The notes below the pieces were generated by a model, which did no database searches, was not told the DNA's origin, and was given only the letters and a program-made list of their open reading frames with translations. The position numbers were made by a program, and so were the translations under genes. A stretch of 64,000 nucleotides of DNA from contig JAKSZP010017505.1 of NCBI GenBank assembly GCA_022478985.1, positions 1 through 64,000 on the forward strand. The letters run 5' to 3'. Shown here piece by piece: positions 44,657 to 57,923 of this stretch (positions are counted from its first letter, which is position 1; each line of letters opens with the position of its first letter). This stretch comes from Massospora cicadina (taxonomy: Eukaryota; Entomophthoromycota; Entomophthoromycetes; Entomophthorales; Entomophthoraceae).

Positions 44657-47600
44657 TTAGGGCTGATCAAAGCTATTAGAAGCAGCTTTGGAAGCAATAT
44701 GATATGCCTGCTTCAATTTAATTCTTTTACATGTTAGGTTTTATAATATGTACAGTAGGACCTTTAGGGGTCTAAAGCCATTAGTTACTTGCAGTAAGGG
44801 CAGAAACATTCCAGTTGGTGTTATCAAAAAAAGCTGAGCCAAACAACAAGTATACTAAACAAGAAAAAGGTAACATAAAGCTTAGTAGCCATGACAAACG
44901 GTCAACGCCCAGTTATCACTCAGTGAGAGGCTTACAAAATATGCCATACATGGAAAAAATGAGGTTGGTCATATAAAATGAAAGAAAATCCCTACATCAC
45001 CTAATTCCAAAGAAAGAAGGAAAGATCCTAAAATTAATTTCTCATGTGAATGACTATAATTTATATCACTGAAACTTATTGTTAACGTTGTCAACGCATT
45101 TATGACCTAAAGCCATAAAATAAAATATCATGGTAATGAGATAAATGACTAATCCTGAAAGAAGTATCATTTGAGCAAATTATAAAATTAATAGTCTAAA
45201 CTAATTAAAAGAGAGATGACAAACTGAGACATTGATTAACAAACACTTTTTATGTAAAGTTAGAGTGATGGGCTGGGATTCTCTGTTGGGGCTTTATGCC
45301 AGATATTGTGCAATACAAAGTGAGTACTATTGATGGTCTCATAACTTGGGTATGTATAAACTTGGGACTTTGACACTATTTGAATTTACTTTTTTAGATA
45401 AGATTAAATTTTCATAAATTGAACTCCTGTTTATAGATTAATATTATGAGACGTATTCATTTAGACTACATATGATTATCTTTAATGTATTGATGTAATG
45501 CTATGAACCTAATCATGAAACTTTTTGGCACCAACTTGGGAAGCTTCTCATTTACCCAGCGTTATATTAAGAATCTCTGAGATCAGAGAGAGCAGCCAAC
45601 TTAACCCTTCAGTCTTCTTTCTTTCTTTTTGTTTTATAGATTCAAAGCAGAAATCATGTCATGAAACATGGCAGGGAGAGTAGATACCCAAGGAGTAAAA
45701 TTTGGTAAACTAGCAATAAATTTATTTTGGGGTTAATTGTCTGCAGATGCAGTGAAATAGGGGTTCTTACGCTTTAGTTAACTAACCCAGACCATGAAAA
45801 GCTAAAGTCAGTTTACCTTCCACGTGTGTCATTGTTCAAATTAACTAAAAAATAACTGTCTATGTAAACTAGCTGTATTAATGACCAGTGAATGGCCCAG
45901 CATTCCAAGGGCTCAGCTGAACTAGTGACTTTTTAGGTGGGGTTCAAGAAGTTTAACATGAGCATTAAATCGGTTTAAAAACATTTTAAGGGCCCCATAA
46001 CATTCCAGGAGGCTGTGATGGGGCAACAGCGGGTTTATTGGGGCAACCCCATAGCAGCGGAAAGAAGAAAGGGTGAAAACCCCTCATAGACATGCGGCTG
46101 ATTGATATTATTGAATTAGATTGGAATATTATGAGAACATAGAATAGGCAGATTGTGCTAAATTAAGGTATATTAGCAGGATATCTTAAAGTTAATGGTA
46201 TCCACGGTGTGCATAAGGATTGGCAGAAGGTTTGTTAATCTAAGGTATATAAATTATGTTATAATGCGAGCACAGATTGATTTGTGATTTATAATTTCTA
46301 CCACATAAAAGATGAACTTATTTGCAGATTTTAGAATGCTTTGGACACCATTCATACAAGGAAAGACAAAAAGCGTAGTAAGGACTCCCTGATATAAAAC
46401 TAAGATCATGTTTATTTTACAAAATAAATAAGAAAAATAAAGATAAAACAAGAAACTACTCAAAGTAATTATCTATATATAGTTAGTGGAGACAATAGGA
46501 AGGAGAGTGGAAATTGGTATGTAGCTAAGCCTCCATGGGAAACCTAATTGGGCAATGGGCTTAGCACAATGGGTTGAGTAGAGAATTCATAGAGCTTAAA
46601 ACGTCATAAAAATAGATAGCATATTTTCCTATCAGATTAAACTTCAGTGGGATACTACTGGTTTTAAACAGATTCATGCAAATGTCCAAGCTACTACCAC
46701 CAGCTCTGCAGGAACCTGTTCCTTCAAAAGTACTAATTGGATGAACGTTGGAAGTAATTAATTTGACCAGGTAGTTTAATCTACGATCTGGACTTATATC
46801 ATTAACCCAAGATGAGTTATCAGGTGATCTAAGGCTTATATGGAGATGTGGACGGGGTTGGCCAATTTATAAAGTTTTGTCTGTAACCTGGCCACCCTTG
46901 AGTGAGCCCTAGGGTCCTGCCAGAGGCCGTTAGACTTAACCACTTTTTTCTACAAACCTTCAATTATTTTCACTAGATTAGAAGAGGAAATAGAGGGAAG
47001 AGAAAGATGTGCTTTGTGACCAGAGAATTAACCCACCTCTCATCCACCATATGGCTAGAGCACTGATAAGGGAAAGAGGCTTAACTGGGGCTTTATCACC
47101 TTCTTGCCATGTGAGAAAACTTCTCCCAGACCAGCTGGAGAGTCTGATAACTTGGTCAGCAACGTGGGCCTGGAACAAATAGAGGTTTACAGATTAGATG
47201 GCGTCATGAGGGATATTATGGGGGATGATACTATTATGAATGGTAGATTGTCACAAAGGCGCAAGTCCTAGAAAGATGGCTGACCCCAATTGGCCAAAAA
47301 ATGAAGCATGGGTGTTAAGTTTTCAGCTGATAGTGCAAGCAAAAATAACTTAACAATGAAATCAAGGATATAAACTCGCTTTTCAAATGAAACTCCTGCT
47401 CATAATTGGGAAGTAGATTCTCCAAAAATCCTCAATAATAGCCAATTAACTCTGGTATTTTCACCGTTCTTAAGTCTACTGGCACCAACAATTACAAGAC
47501 CTTCCATCTTTGTACAAAATCAGGAAATTATTCCTCTATAATCAGGACTACTTCTATGGCAGGAAAATATATACTACTCTTCAGGAAGAATAAAAACACA

Positions 47601-48640
47601 CAACTATCTAATACATACTTAACAGCAGCAGATAAAAATATCAGACAGATGACAGATGGATAATAGTTAATAAACTAAGTGACAGTAGTTATTAATGATC
47701 AATAAAAAAGAAAATGATTAATTGATGATTTATTAATCTGCCAGGCGCCAGTATTATATACCTCTTGGGCATCTCCTGGCCAAACTCATTTGTTAGATGA
47801 GTTCATTCATATTATGCCAATCCTCTGCTGGTCATGGCAATAATTATGAAAAACCCCCAAGTCAATTTGGCCCATGAATTGACTAAAAATAACAATTGTT
47901 TCAGCTCGATTGAAGGCAATTTTACTCTCATAATTGGGATGATTTTGGGTTTTGAACTCAACATCAAATTCTTCCCAATTAGAGCTACATCATAACTTGA
48001 AATTTAACAATAAATGGGGAATAAAACATATATGATCATAAAAGATGATGCACCCCAATTCAGGATGTCAGCAGGCCTCTCAATAGCACTAAGTACACCC
48101 ATAATCGGGACATCTATGTTTAAGTGCTTGATTATCAATTTCAATAATTGAACCCAACTTCCACCTTAGTGCATTAAGATTAATGCACTAATTTAGGAGG
48201 TGCAATTTAGTTAATGCCGTGGGACCACTTTGCACCCAAGTGTACCCATAATTGGCCATAATATAATAATATCATAGCTATTGGCTATGATAATTGGGCA
48301 CCTCAGTTGCAGTTAGAGCGGTTATGAGGTGAATCTGATTTATCAGATTATGCAGATGAATTGGGAGGATCAAAGGATCCATCAATGGAAGTAATCTATC
48401 AGCATTGATGGTTTTCTCAAAGGTTTATTTTCAAGTCAACCATTAAAATCTAACAATGGGTTTGAGATTTTGGTACACAGACTGCCATGACCTTCTAGAA
48501 AGTCATGTTGGGGAGGTGTAGAGGCAATCTTGCAAACTTAACCATATGGTTCATGTCCTTGGTAAATGAGTGCTTGTTCTGAGGATTAGGATATTTTTAT
48601 TTACTATAAAATTGTCCTTAATATCATAACATCAACTTTA
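44657..48640. other. About 4 kb without recognisable features
   Basis: This is AT-rich DNA. No frame longer than about 70 codons looks convincing on either strand, I recognise no domains, and I saw no LTR pair or tRNA. Short frames exist at 46254-46463 and 46978-47178 on the minus strand, but nothing supports them. It may be very old transposon debris. Confidence 0.5.
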
Positions 48641-48649
48641 CAAGATAAA

Positions 48650-48990
48650 AAAGTCAAGATACCCCTTGAAGGGGCAGAAGCCAAAAAAATCCAGTAGGTG
48701 TTATTACTGCATAGTCCAAGTCAATGATAACAAAATCATTGAAGGGGAAAAGTATTGTATTCAAAACAAAAACAAACTTCATATCGCTCTGGAGAGAAAT
48801 AGGGGACTGCAATGCACTGCCAAAAAGCACATGAGGTGGAGTGCTAGGTCCCAAGATAGGAAAAATGACACAATGTGTTGGGCGGGATAGTGGAGCTTGC
48901 CCAATCATGCTTTGGCAACAGCTGCTTAACAATAAGAGTGGCATGCCACCACCTCATGCAGGGGCGGCAGGCATTAATCTCATTGACATA
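48650..48990 (-). pseudogene. LINE ORF1 fragment
   Basis: The minus-strand frame 48654-48944 ends NTILFPFNDFVIIDLDYAVI... and WLLPLQGVS, which parallels the ORF1 of the insertion at 52.2-52.4 kb (KYGKLFSYHNKAIIKMAHVV... and FIDFRP). The DNA also matches (ATACCCCTTGAAGGGGCAGAAG here, ATACCCCTTTTAGGGGCGGAAG there). It is a short relic of the same LINE group. Confidence 0.6.
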
Positions 48991-49097
48991 AAAGGTTTGG
49001 TGGCATGACAGCAATTTTATAATATTAGAAATTCATAAAAATTTTAGAATCACTAAAATTTAGTGATTAAAGCAAAAGAAAGATCTTTGGCGGTTAC

Positions 49098-49585
49098 TTT
49101 ATTTTTATATAGTTTAATATTTGAGCTTTCAGTATGGTGAACTATTAGCTGAGTTTTAAAGTAGGGTTCAAAACAGTAAGGTTTAAGATAACAGATAATG
49201 TCAGGTCAAGGCAAGTATGGTAAAGGTCAGAATTCTTTATTAGACTAAAAGAATTAATATTTATAGAATGGGTCAGAACATGTCACTGTGGGATTTCTTT
49301 ATCCCCTTAACTAAGGTCTTTCCAATTTTCTTAAAGCAATTGATCATATAGGATATCCTCACCTTTTTATGCCAAGGACTCCCATGATTGCATCAATATG
49401 ATACATTAAAATCAATTTGAAGGAATTTGAGAGTTTATCCAGATAACATCTGTGAAAAATATCAGCACAAACTGGTTAAATATTACTAGGATTTCTGATA
49501 ACATCTTATTTTAATGATCACCAACTGGTCATTGATTGATTTGGAGCTGGAATTTTTAAACTACTTCAAATATTGAATCTTAACA
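49098..49585 (-). repeat. M3 3' LTR
   Basis: It aligns with 57924-58381 in several blocks (AACAGATAA, TGTCACTG/AAGTCACTG with GATTTC, GATACAT..ATTTGAAG..TTTGAGAG). A purine tract (TTGAGGGAACG, complement of 49586-49598) follows. Confidence 0.7.
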
Positions 49586-49879
49586 ACGTTCCCTCAAGAT
49601 TCTGTCAGAGGAGTGTATATTGATGTAAGAAATGACCATGAACTCAGTTGGACACTGTATTCAGATTTACATTGCCAATGGAATACTTAGTGTTCAAGAT
49701 TATGTATAAAGCGGTAGGACCTTATTAAAAAGACTCCAATTTGTTCTGATAACTTTTTGGTCGTTGGTGATAGTACAGGTTCAGCTCTCCCAACTAAAAA
49801 GTTAGCAAGGAATCCAACTAGCTTTTGAGTGGCCTGTTTCTTTAGGTATAATTAAAACATTTCATTAAGTAGCAAGAGG

Positions 49880-50725
49880 TTGAAGTCTGATGATTTCATC
49901 TGGTAAGGCCTTCATTATTGGTTCAGTTTTTTTGGGCACTAAAGAGTATAACAAATACTAAACACTGCTTGGTAACTGAGGTGCATTCCCATATAGGGAT
50001 TCAATGTATCCATCAAAATCATTTTATTATAGATTATTTAATAAGCCTAAAAGTCACAAAGCATATACTGGTTTTAGCGAATAGAGATAAGGAATCCGTT
50101 TTATTATTATATGAACTAGTGTCCCATTATCTCGTTCTATAATGCCATTAGTAGATGGATTATATGGTGCAGTAAACTTTTGATTAGTTCCAAATAAAAT
50201 TATAGATCTTGGACAACATGAGAGGTGAACTTGAGTCCTTTTAGCAAAAGTAAAACTTTGTGGCAGCTATGATGAGTGAAAATAAATTGTAAGAGAAATA
50301 AGGCTGTAGCTTTGGCAGTTGCAACTGTAACAAATATCCCATTATAACCATCTGGTTAAATTATTTATGGATTAAAGAATATATTTGTGCCCATGTAGAC
50401 TGGTGGGTAATAGACCCACCACATCAATACTGACAACATTGAAGGTGCTCAATAAATCCACAACATAATGTTGAACTTTTGAACTGGCCCAACCTTGATT
50501 TTGCAAATTAATCAGGCACCAATTACTTAATAGATGGTATTGATCATCCAATAATATTAGCACGTTTTCTTGACCACTAAAAGTTCTTCTTCAAAGCTCT
50601 ATTTATAATGATTAAATGACCTTCAAGGATGACGCTGGTTTGTGAGGAAGGTTTTTTATATATAAGCCACTTTCCATCTGTTTTTTTGTAAGCACTCCCT
50701 CTCAGATCTGGGTGTCTCAGTTTAT
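49880..50725 (-). pseudogene. M3 integrase remnant
   Basis: The minus strand 50372-50563 reads LINLQNQGWASSKVQHYVVD and VVSIDVVGLLPTSLHGHKYI, the C-C part of the zinc-binding domain and the first catalytic Asp. At 50105-50170 it reads STNGIIERDNGTLVHIII, the region of the catalytic Glu (G-I-I-E), which is retained. The right end breaks off at 50728, where the LINE is inserted. Confidence 0.8.
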
Positions 50726-50728
50726 GTT

Positions 50729-50742
50729 CTGTGACTCAGCTT
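50729..50742. repeat. Target-site duplication of the ORF1-only LINE, left copy
   Basis: CTGTGACTCAGCTT is repeated exactly at 52658-52671. Confidence 0.8.
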
Positions 50743-52657
50743 TTATTTAACCAAGGTAAGATGACCAGGGGACAGAAATTACCGAACTAAAAACAAAATC
50801 TAAAACTAATGTAACTTCTTGATTCAAACAAAACTCCTAAAATGAATAGATTGAGCGAAACTCACCATATGAAACAACCAAGTGGGAAGTGGAGACCGCT
50901 TATCCCTCCATGGTGGAAGGGGAGGGGGGATCTGTGGGCTCATCTTTGGCAGCAGCTTCCTCATACCAGAGTAGGGTATGTGTCAAGGTGGATAGGAAAG
51001 TCGTTGGGGAATTGGCAGCATGTGGCTCAATATCATTAATTGTTGGTATTTTAAGAAATTGCCATCTATGAAAATGGCCATGATATATTTGGCTAAAGCT
51101 CTTTTGGCCTTTATGCGGGCGTCAGATAGTTTACCAAATATGGCAATATTGGTTCAGGTAATCTTAGTTTTTGGATTCTGTGCTACAATTACCACGTTCT
51201 GGATAGCGTCAATTGACATTTTTGTGCAATTGATCATTGTATTCTTAATTTTTGGGGTGAGTTTTACAGGGATAACAGGAGGTAGAATATCTCCTATGAG
51301 CATCGCCACTGATTTAGCAACAGCTCTGCAGTGGAGACGCCTTTAGGGAGTGGCAGCTGCTTCTACTGCAAGCTGATGATCACTGTACTATGATTCAGCA
51401 TTTGGATGTGAGGCATATAAACGAGGGGGTATTTGGCGTCCCATTCTGCATTACAGAACCATCAACTTGCAGAGATGGTTCTTCAATGAGATTAACTGAT
51501 TCATCGATTTCAGCCAATAACACCCATGGGTTCTGGTTAAGTTGAATTGGGGAATCAGCATATGGTCGAGGTTTGGTTGGTTCATTGGAGGATTAATGAG
51601 ATCAAACCAGGGTCTAATCCTGTGCTTGATTGGATATAGTGTTTTTGACACTGGGGTGAGGATGAGGCTGATTGGTGGCTGCAGGTGCAGCTGCAACATC
51701 AGGCTTAGGGGGAGGGAAAGGTAGAATTGTACCCCATACTGAAGCTGGCGCAGGGTGGGTGGAGGATTGGAGGCTGGCAGACAAAAAATCAGCACCATCA
51801 GAAGCAGCTAAGGATAAGCACTTGTGTTTCAAGTGGGCCAACTCAAAACATGATGGACATATCTTCCATCAGCCCTTGACTTGAGCCCATAAAGGATGGT
51901 TGTGGGCTGAGGGAAAAATGGCGTGAGGGGGAATTGACAGGGTACTTTGTTTGATTCAGAGCCGATCATGGCATATGCCCAGGCCCATCAAGGGTGTGGC
52001 CCCATTTGGGACCACAAATTGCAAGAGGGTTGGAGCCATAGGCTGACAAACCTTCCATCAGCTCCTGGTGGTGCACCTCAGGGGGAAGGTGGGTGAGTGA
52101 ACCAGCGAACTGAACCACAAAAGTGGTATCCACTGGGAGCTGGGTCTGAATTATGGAGAGAGGGGTACCCTGGAAAACCAGGGGCGCAGTTGCTACAGAG
52201 GCAGCATTGGCTACACAAGTGAAGCAGAGATCAAAATACCCCTTTTAGGGGCGGAAGTCAATAAAAGTGGCAAGACGAATCACCACATGTGCCATTTTGA
52301 TAATGGCTTTGTTGTGGTAGGAGAAAAGTTTCCCATATTTGACCCTAAGGCTAAAACGCATGTTATTCTGGGAGAGCACTAAGGGGCAGTGGGGCACCGC
52401 TTGAGTTTGAGAGAGGTGGGCTTTGAGATCCTTGGGATGAACGAATTGTCACAAGGGTTTGGTATGACTGGGTAAGCCAGTCTGAGCGCGTTTTCCTGTC
52501 AGACAAAAAATGGCGGGGGGGGTTCGCTGCTGCCCCACACTGGGGAAGTGGTGAATCTGAGGAGAATGGAGTGAAACTATGGCAGGCGATCAAGTTTTTA
52601 TTTTTTATCTGTATAATTTTGCTCAGAAAAGTTATGCTGAATGGAAAGAAAAGTTCT
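50743..52657 (-). mobile_element. ORF1-only LINE derivative inserted in M3
   Basis: It is 1915 bp between 14-bp duplications. It separates M3 RNase H (right) from M3 integrase (left), which proves insertion. The minus strand holds a 5' untranslated part (about 52400-52657), an ORF1-like frame with a zinc knuckle, and a short tail ending at 50743. There is no endonuclease or RT. Either an internal deletion or a non-autonomous family is possible. Confidence 0.8.
50830..52370 (-). pseudogene. ORF1 of the ORF1-only LINE, with CCHC knuckle
   Basis: On the minus strand it starts MRFSLRVKYGKLFSYHNKAI (about 52360), continues with VVQFAGSLTHLPPEVHHQEL (about 52060-52120) and CGPKWGHTLDGPGHMP, then the knuckle CPSCFELAHLKHKC at 51818-51859, a perfect C-X2-C-X4-H-X4-C. 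A Pro/Ala-rich tail follows (51614-51841, open). It would bind the element RNA. A few stops and shifts are present; the knuckle is intact. Confidence 0.75.
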
Positions 52658-52671
52658 CTGTGACTCAGCTT
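52658..52671. repeat. Target-site duplication of the ORF1-only LINE, right copy
   Basis: CTGTGACTCAGCTT is identical to 50729-50742. Confidence 0.8.
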
Positions 52672-52689
52672 AAAACTCAAGAGCCTCCA

Positions 52690-54110
52690 ACTCTCACCTG
52701 TCAATGCATCCAATAAAATTTTTATAATTGATCTTCTTCAAGTTTCAATACATCTAATACAGGCATCTTTGAAAGCCCATCCTCATTTTGTAGATCATCC
52801 CAGCATGGTGTACATTTGTAAAATCTTAATGTTTAAGCGTAAAGACCATTTTGCCACTATGCCATCGGGGTACTTCATCTGTTGTAACCACTAAAGAAAA
52901 TAGTGGTTGGTGATGATCATAAAAAGACTTCAACTTGATTTGATCTGAAATGTTTTACTTCCAGTAGTAAAGCTCAACACTCTTATTTGGTAAAAAAATT
53001 TCACGTGACCTTATTCAAGGTCTTGCTAAAGTAATCCACAGGTGGTAAAATTAGTTTTCAACATGTTAGCTAAGATATCCTACTGCCACGTCACTAAAAT
53101 CAGTTAATTGAAAGAATGGGTGATCAAACTGTGGATGGAATAGGGTAGGATTATTACAAAGGGTAGTTCTTAAATCTTAATACCTTGTTTCTTATCAAGT
53201 TGCAAATCAAAAGGTACCTCCTTTTGTATAAGTTAAGCAAGAGGCTTGTCCAAATCTTCCCAATGAGATAAAACTGGAGATAGTTTCCTACAATCCCAGG
53301 TAATAATTGTATATCCATCAGGTTTTGAGGGGCGCTCTTTTTTCTAAAGGCAGCAACTCTATCCAGAATAGCTTGGATGTCATAAATTTCTGACCTTATA
53401 TCCGAGGACTTCCATTTCATATTGGGGAAAGTAGCATTCTGAATACTCAGGATTAATAGAGGCCTTCCAGAGTCTGTCAAAAGCCTACCCTGAGATGATC
53501 CAGATGACCATAAAACTTTCCTCAAAATACCATAATATTGTTTAGATAGATAAGGACATAGGACAATTTCAAAAGCCCATGATCCCGTGCATGGCCACTT
53601 GTAATGTGGAAGGTGCATTAAAAAAGCATTAAGGGCAACATAGTTGGATTTTCTTAGTTTTTCATTAATAATAAGAGCACAATTAGATAATTGATCAGAT
53701 GTTAGCTCTACTTGTCAGTACCCGATGTCTAAATTCAATGCATAAAGCATTGCAACATCTTTAATAATTTTATAAAGTCTTCAATCTGTGGTAGAGGATA
53801 TCTATCTTTTTAAGTTTTATTATTATGCATGCGGTAATCCCTTACCATCCTATGACTACCATCTTTCTTTTGGACCATCAAAAGAGGGGAAACCCAGGGG
53901 CTACAAGAAGGCACCAGAAATTGCGCATCTAATAGCTGTTTTAGTTTAACAGTCAGAAGAGCTTCTTTGACTTTGCTCTTTTGATAACAGTAAGACCATA
54001 TAGTTTTAGTATCCCCATTTTTACATTATATAAAGCGCCACCTCTTTCCAAAATATTAGTTGGAAGACCTGTAAAGTCAGAGTATTCTTACAGCAGTTCA
54101 CCTGAGTTAG
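52690..54110 (-). pseudogene. M3 reverse transcriptase and RNase H remnant
   Basis: Minus strand, right to left: KEALLTVKLKQLLDAQFLVP, then SPWVSPLLMVQKKDGSHRMV and DRYPLPQIEDFIKLL (about 53770-53990), the N-terminal RT motifs. An open frame at 53154-53618 has the thumb-like PQNLMDIQLLPGIVGNYLQF. RNase H then has FQLTDFSDVAVGYLS (about 53075-53120) and DEVPRWHSGKM..FTNVHHAG (about 52800-52880). The Y-x-D-D box is not recognisable. Confidence 0.8.
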
Positions 54111-57100
54111 TTGCTCCTGGTTATTTTATCCCCAATTTAGATCTCCATCAGGACTACTGATGGAAGGGTTCTAGTCCAACATCCCATAAGCTCCAAATTC
54201 TAAGCCCGTCATATATCTTTTCCTATAGTATAAGTTAGTCAAAGGTAACAAGAAGATTAGTACTTATTTTCTTAAGAAAATTAGTGAGAATTGCTAATGA
54301 TACTGGTATAGACTAGGTATAAGTGAGATCTAGTTCCTGGTTTTGGGACTTTAGGAGTCTGAAGGCTGGACCTTTGAAGCTGAATGTGTTGGATATAGTA
54401 AAAGGGTGAGACTCAACCTCTTGTCAGTTCAGAAGACCTATAAAACAGAGGGATTTGGCTAGATAGAGGCCTGAGGTTCTGAGAGACAATGTTGTTATTA
54501 GTCCCTCTAGCCAGGGCTGAGAAGAGAGAGATGGAAAGTAATAGGGATTTTGCGTAGATGAATTTAAAAGGGACTTAACATAAACAGATTCATAGATCTC
54601 ATTAGAGAGAAAGTGAACTTCACAAAGAGCTTAAAAAGAGTAGAAGCTAAAGTTATTGTATTGGTTAAATCATTTACACCTTAATTAGTGCTAGTAAAAT
54701 ATGAGATGTAACAAGGCTATAATGAACAATCATCACAAGCCTGTTGGAAATGGGAACAGATAGAAACTATTATCTTACGTCTTTTACAAAGTAAGGGAAG
54801 TAGACAACAAATAAAGGTACTCATGAGATAAGGCGAAGTTAGGGATAAGGTGCAGTAAGTGAAATAGGGGTTTGTTCCTCACAATAAAGAATAATAGTTA
54901 TTACAGGGTTTTGTCAGCCTGGAGTATTTATTATTGGAATACTTTGATGGCAATATATCATAAGTTCTTTAGTTTGGGAATTATCAATAACAAATGATTT
55001 TGGTCAATGTTAAAAAGCCCAAATTCATGATTATTTTTAGGCCTTTATCCCAACCAAGCATTAATGGCTAAAATAATTATATTAAAAGATAGTTAAAATT
55101 GCCTGATATAAGTAGGCAGGCTCCCCAAGTCAAGGCTTCAATTTAAACTATCACAAATCCTGATATCTGGACAAGCAGGACTTACTTTACAAATAAATTT
55201 ACCATCAATCATATTATCAATAGATTCTTTTGGAATAAAAACATGGTCCCAGGTGTTGCTTATGACTTGTGACTTAAGATGGTATTAATATGGACTTTGG
55301 TAGATATAGGGGTATGCCTTCTTGTCCATCCACAAATCTGAGAAGGTAATCACACCAAACAGCCCTCACATAAAACTCTTGTTGATCAACTTATCATCTT
55401 TTTCTAGTAATCAGATCAATGCTATAATTTCAATCTTAGCATTTTGGGAAGTCTAAAACCCAAGTAACACCATATGTCCCAATAAAGAAAGATAGGTATT
55501 CGCCATCATAATGTTTTATATTGTAGTAGTCACAGAGAAATGTGTTCCCAAGTGTAGATTGTAACTAGTATTATCTAAAGTTGACACGGTATATAATGCC
55601 AGTTATCCAAAATAATTATTTAATGATGATTAAGCCTGATAGATCAAGTACATTGAGGTCTAGCCGTGAAAATTCCATATTAGTGAGATAATTTAGGGGA
55701 AATCTTAATGCGCTCCATTAATTTTGAGGAAATAGCATTCACTGATTGGTTACTGCCAAAAATGGCATAGGATGGAGATTTGCTGACCTGGAAAGTAACT
55801 TAAGTCATCAAAATTTTTAAACTGAGGGGGCAAGGTGAGAAACATAGGAAGGTCAACAGTAGAATAGTAAATGGTACTGGTTTCTCTAATATTGTAAGAA
55901 GCCAGTTCATTCCTCATAGGCATGACAACATCAAATTTGTTTATTTGAGTCAAATTATAGTGGCGTTATAGTAATATCAGCATAAATCGCCTCATCCTCT
56001 ATGCTGACTGCTCTTTTTTCCTCCTCCACATGTCTCTTGCTGTAGTTCTTGGAACTATGGGGATTTATTATAATAACAATAGCATTGTGCTTTTAAATAC
56101 TCTGATTCCTAATAAAGTTAACATGAGAGCGGCTGGTGGAGGTCAAAATGGAGGCCTTAAGAACCAAGGGTGACCTAAACTCATCCAGATCTTCATTGAT
56201 TTTTAGATGCAATAAAGTTAATATTGTGTCCTATCATGTGTAATTAACTTTAGGATAAGATCCCAGATCAGAGATCTCAAAGGTTATACAATGTCTAAGG
56301 TAATCTAGTTTGTTGCAACCAAGTGCTGAGCCTGAACATATAATCAGATAGCAAAAACCATATGAAATTCTACATTGTTTAGCCATATAGGCATTAATGC
56401 CTGCTTCTGGTTGGCAAGAGTCTTATTGCTTCCAAAATTCTGAATTAAGGCAATATAGATTTGACCCCAAGTTTGGCAATCTAACATATGGGGCCATAAT
56501 TTTAGGAGTCATACTTTTCATAAAAAGTGTGAATATGCTACACCTTCTTTTGATCAGTTGATTCTTCCATAGAGCTCTCATAAGAATACAAGAAAGTTTC
56601 TAGACTTTCTTGTCATGTGGTGAACTTCTCCTTATATTCTAGGCTCAAATTAGCAAAACTATGAACAGAAAATGTTTTGGCAGGAACTGTATCAGACTTA
56701 TAAATCTCAGTATCATCTAGTCCCAATGAAACTTCTGATCCACGTGTTGGCTTAGCACTTCCTAGTCATCTTTTACATCTCTTCAATGTTAATCTAGAAA
56801 AGCACAGAAGCTTTGAGGTTCACTGGTTTTAGGGCCTGAACATTGGCATGTTGAAGTAGTATTTGGTTCTCTTTTGTGGACAAGTTAATATAACTGCGAC
56901 ATGATTTTTCAAGTTGAGTGGGCAATTGTTAGTCACTTAGTGAAGACACTAAAATTGTCCATCTCATCCAACAAGGCATCAAGCGTGATTTTAAGATCAA
57001 TTGGAGTTCTGTCTAGGAAGATTTTACATCTTTGTACAACATTTTATTTTAAAATCCTATAAGGAGCAAATGCAAGCTAGACGTATTTTTGCAAAACATA

Positions 57101-57905
57101 TTTAGATTATTAGAAACTGGAATTAAGCAACAAATCGTCCATTGGCCCCGTGAGCCTTCAGGTCTTTCAATACAGAGCCTTTCTTTGAGAGGCTAATTCT
57201 TGTTGTCATTGTTGTAACTCCAGAAGAAAGGCTATGATTTAGTCTTGACGGCGACCCCATGAAAAGTATTACTGTTAGGTTATGGCGGAGCCACTCAAGA
57301 TAACCAAAGATCCCATTATCTAACATGGCAATCTGGATGCGGACCTCATTGATTAATTGTCAACCATCCACTATAGGATCCTAATTATTGTGGATAAACG
57401 ATGAGTTAGCGTTGTACAAATCTAGATCATTAAGAAGCAAAGCTTAGGTTAGTCTCATCTGATAAGTTTCTTCATTATAACTCATGCTTGCCACTTGTTA
57501 GATGTGGTAGATAGAAAGATGAATAAGTTTCCAGAGGTAGCATTCTACTCAAAGGCTATCTCATTAAATGGTAAGCGTGTGGATGCATATAGTTCTTAAT
57601 TAGTTCTAGGTACAAAATAAGCTCAAGTCTAGCTACTATGGCATCCCAGCACATGTTTTATTCTTATTAATTGTTGTATGTTTCCCTAAAAATAATAATT
57701 TTGATATTGGGATTGATTAACAGTAGGAAAAATGAGCTCAAGAAAGGCCTAAGATATTAAACTTGCTTAGGCTGAAAAGAAGCCCTCATGTACAGCTAAG
57801 TCTGATCCATTGAGTTATGCTTCTGTCCCTGTCTGCGGGTATATTCTCTTGAGTAGGGTTCTTATCCATTTAATGTGATAAAAGTTTTCATTGTTTATCT
57901 TGAAG
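54110..57905 (-). pseudogene. M3 gag/protease region, heavily decayed
   Basis: This follows from position between primer site and RT. Minus-strand pieces that look coding include IDLKITLDALLDEMDNFSVF (about 56930-57000), a short open frame at 57123-57326 and IPKESIDNMIDGKFICKVSP (about 55170-55240). I find no zinc knuckle or protease motif that I trust. No other gene is seen. Confidence 0.35.
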
Positions 57906-57907
57906 CC

Positions 57908-57923
57908 CTTGTAGTGAGCACCA
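57908..57923 (-). promoter_or_regulatory. M3 primer-binding site
   Basis: On the minus strand TGGTGCTCACTACAAG follows the 5' LTR directly. It is the same motif as in P1, M1, M2 and E0. Confidence 0.7.

Noticed and set aside
46978..47178. 66-codon minus-strand frame in the unassigned region.
   Set aside because: Short, no recognisable motif, no neighbours that support it.
48650..52657. The two ORF1-like segments could be one LINE broken by M3's left LTR.
   Set aside because: The same part of ORF1 is present in both (the stretch around the ATACCCCTT motif), so they are separate copies.
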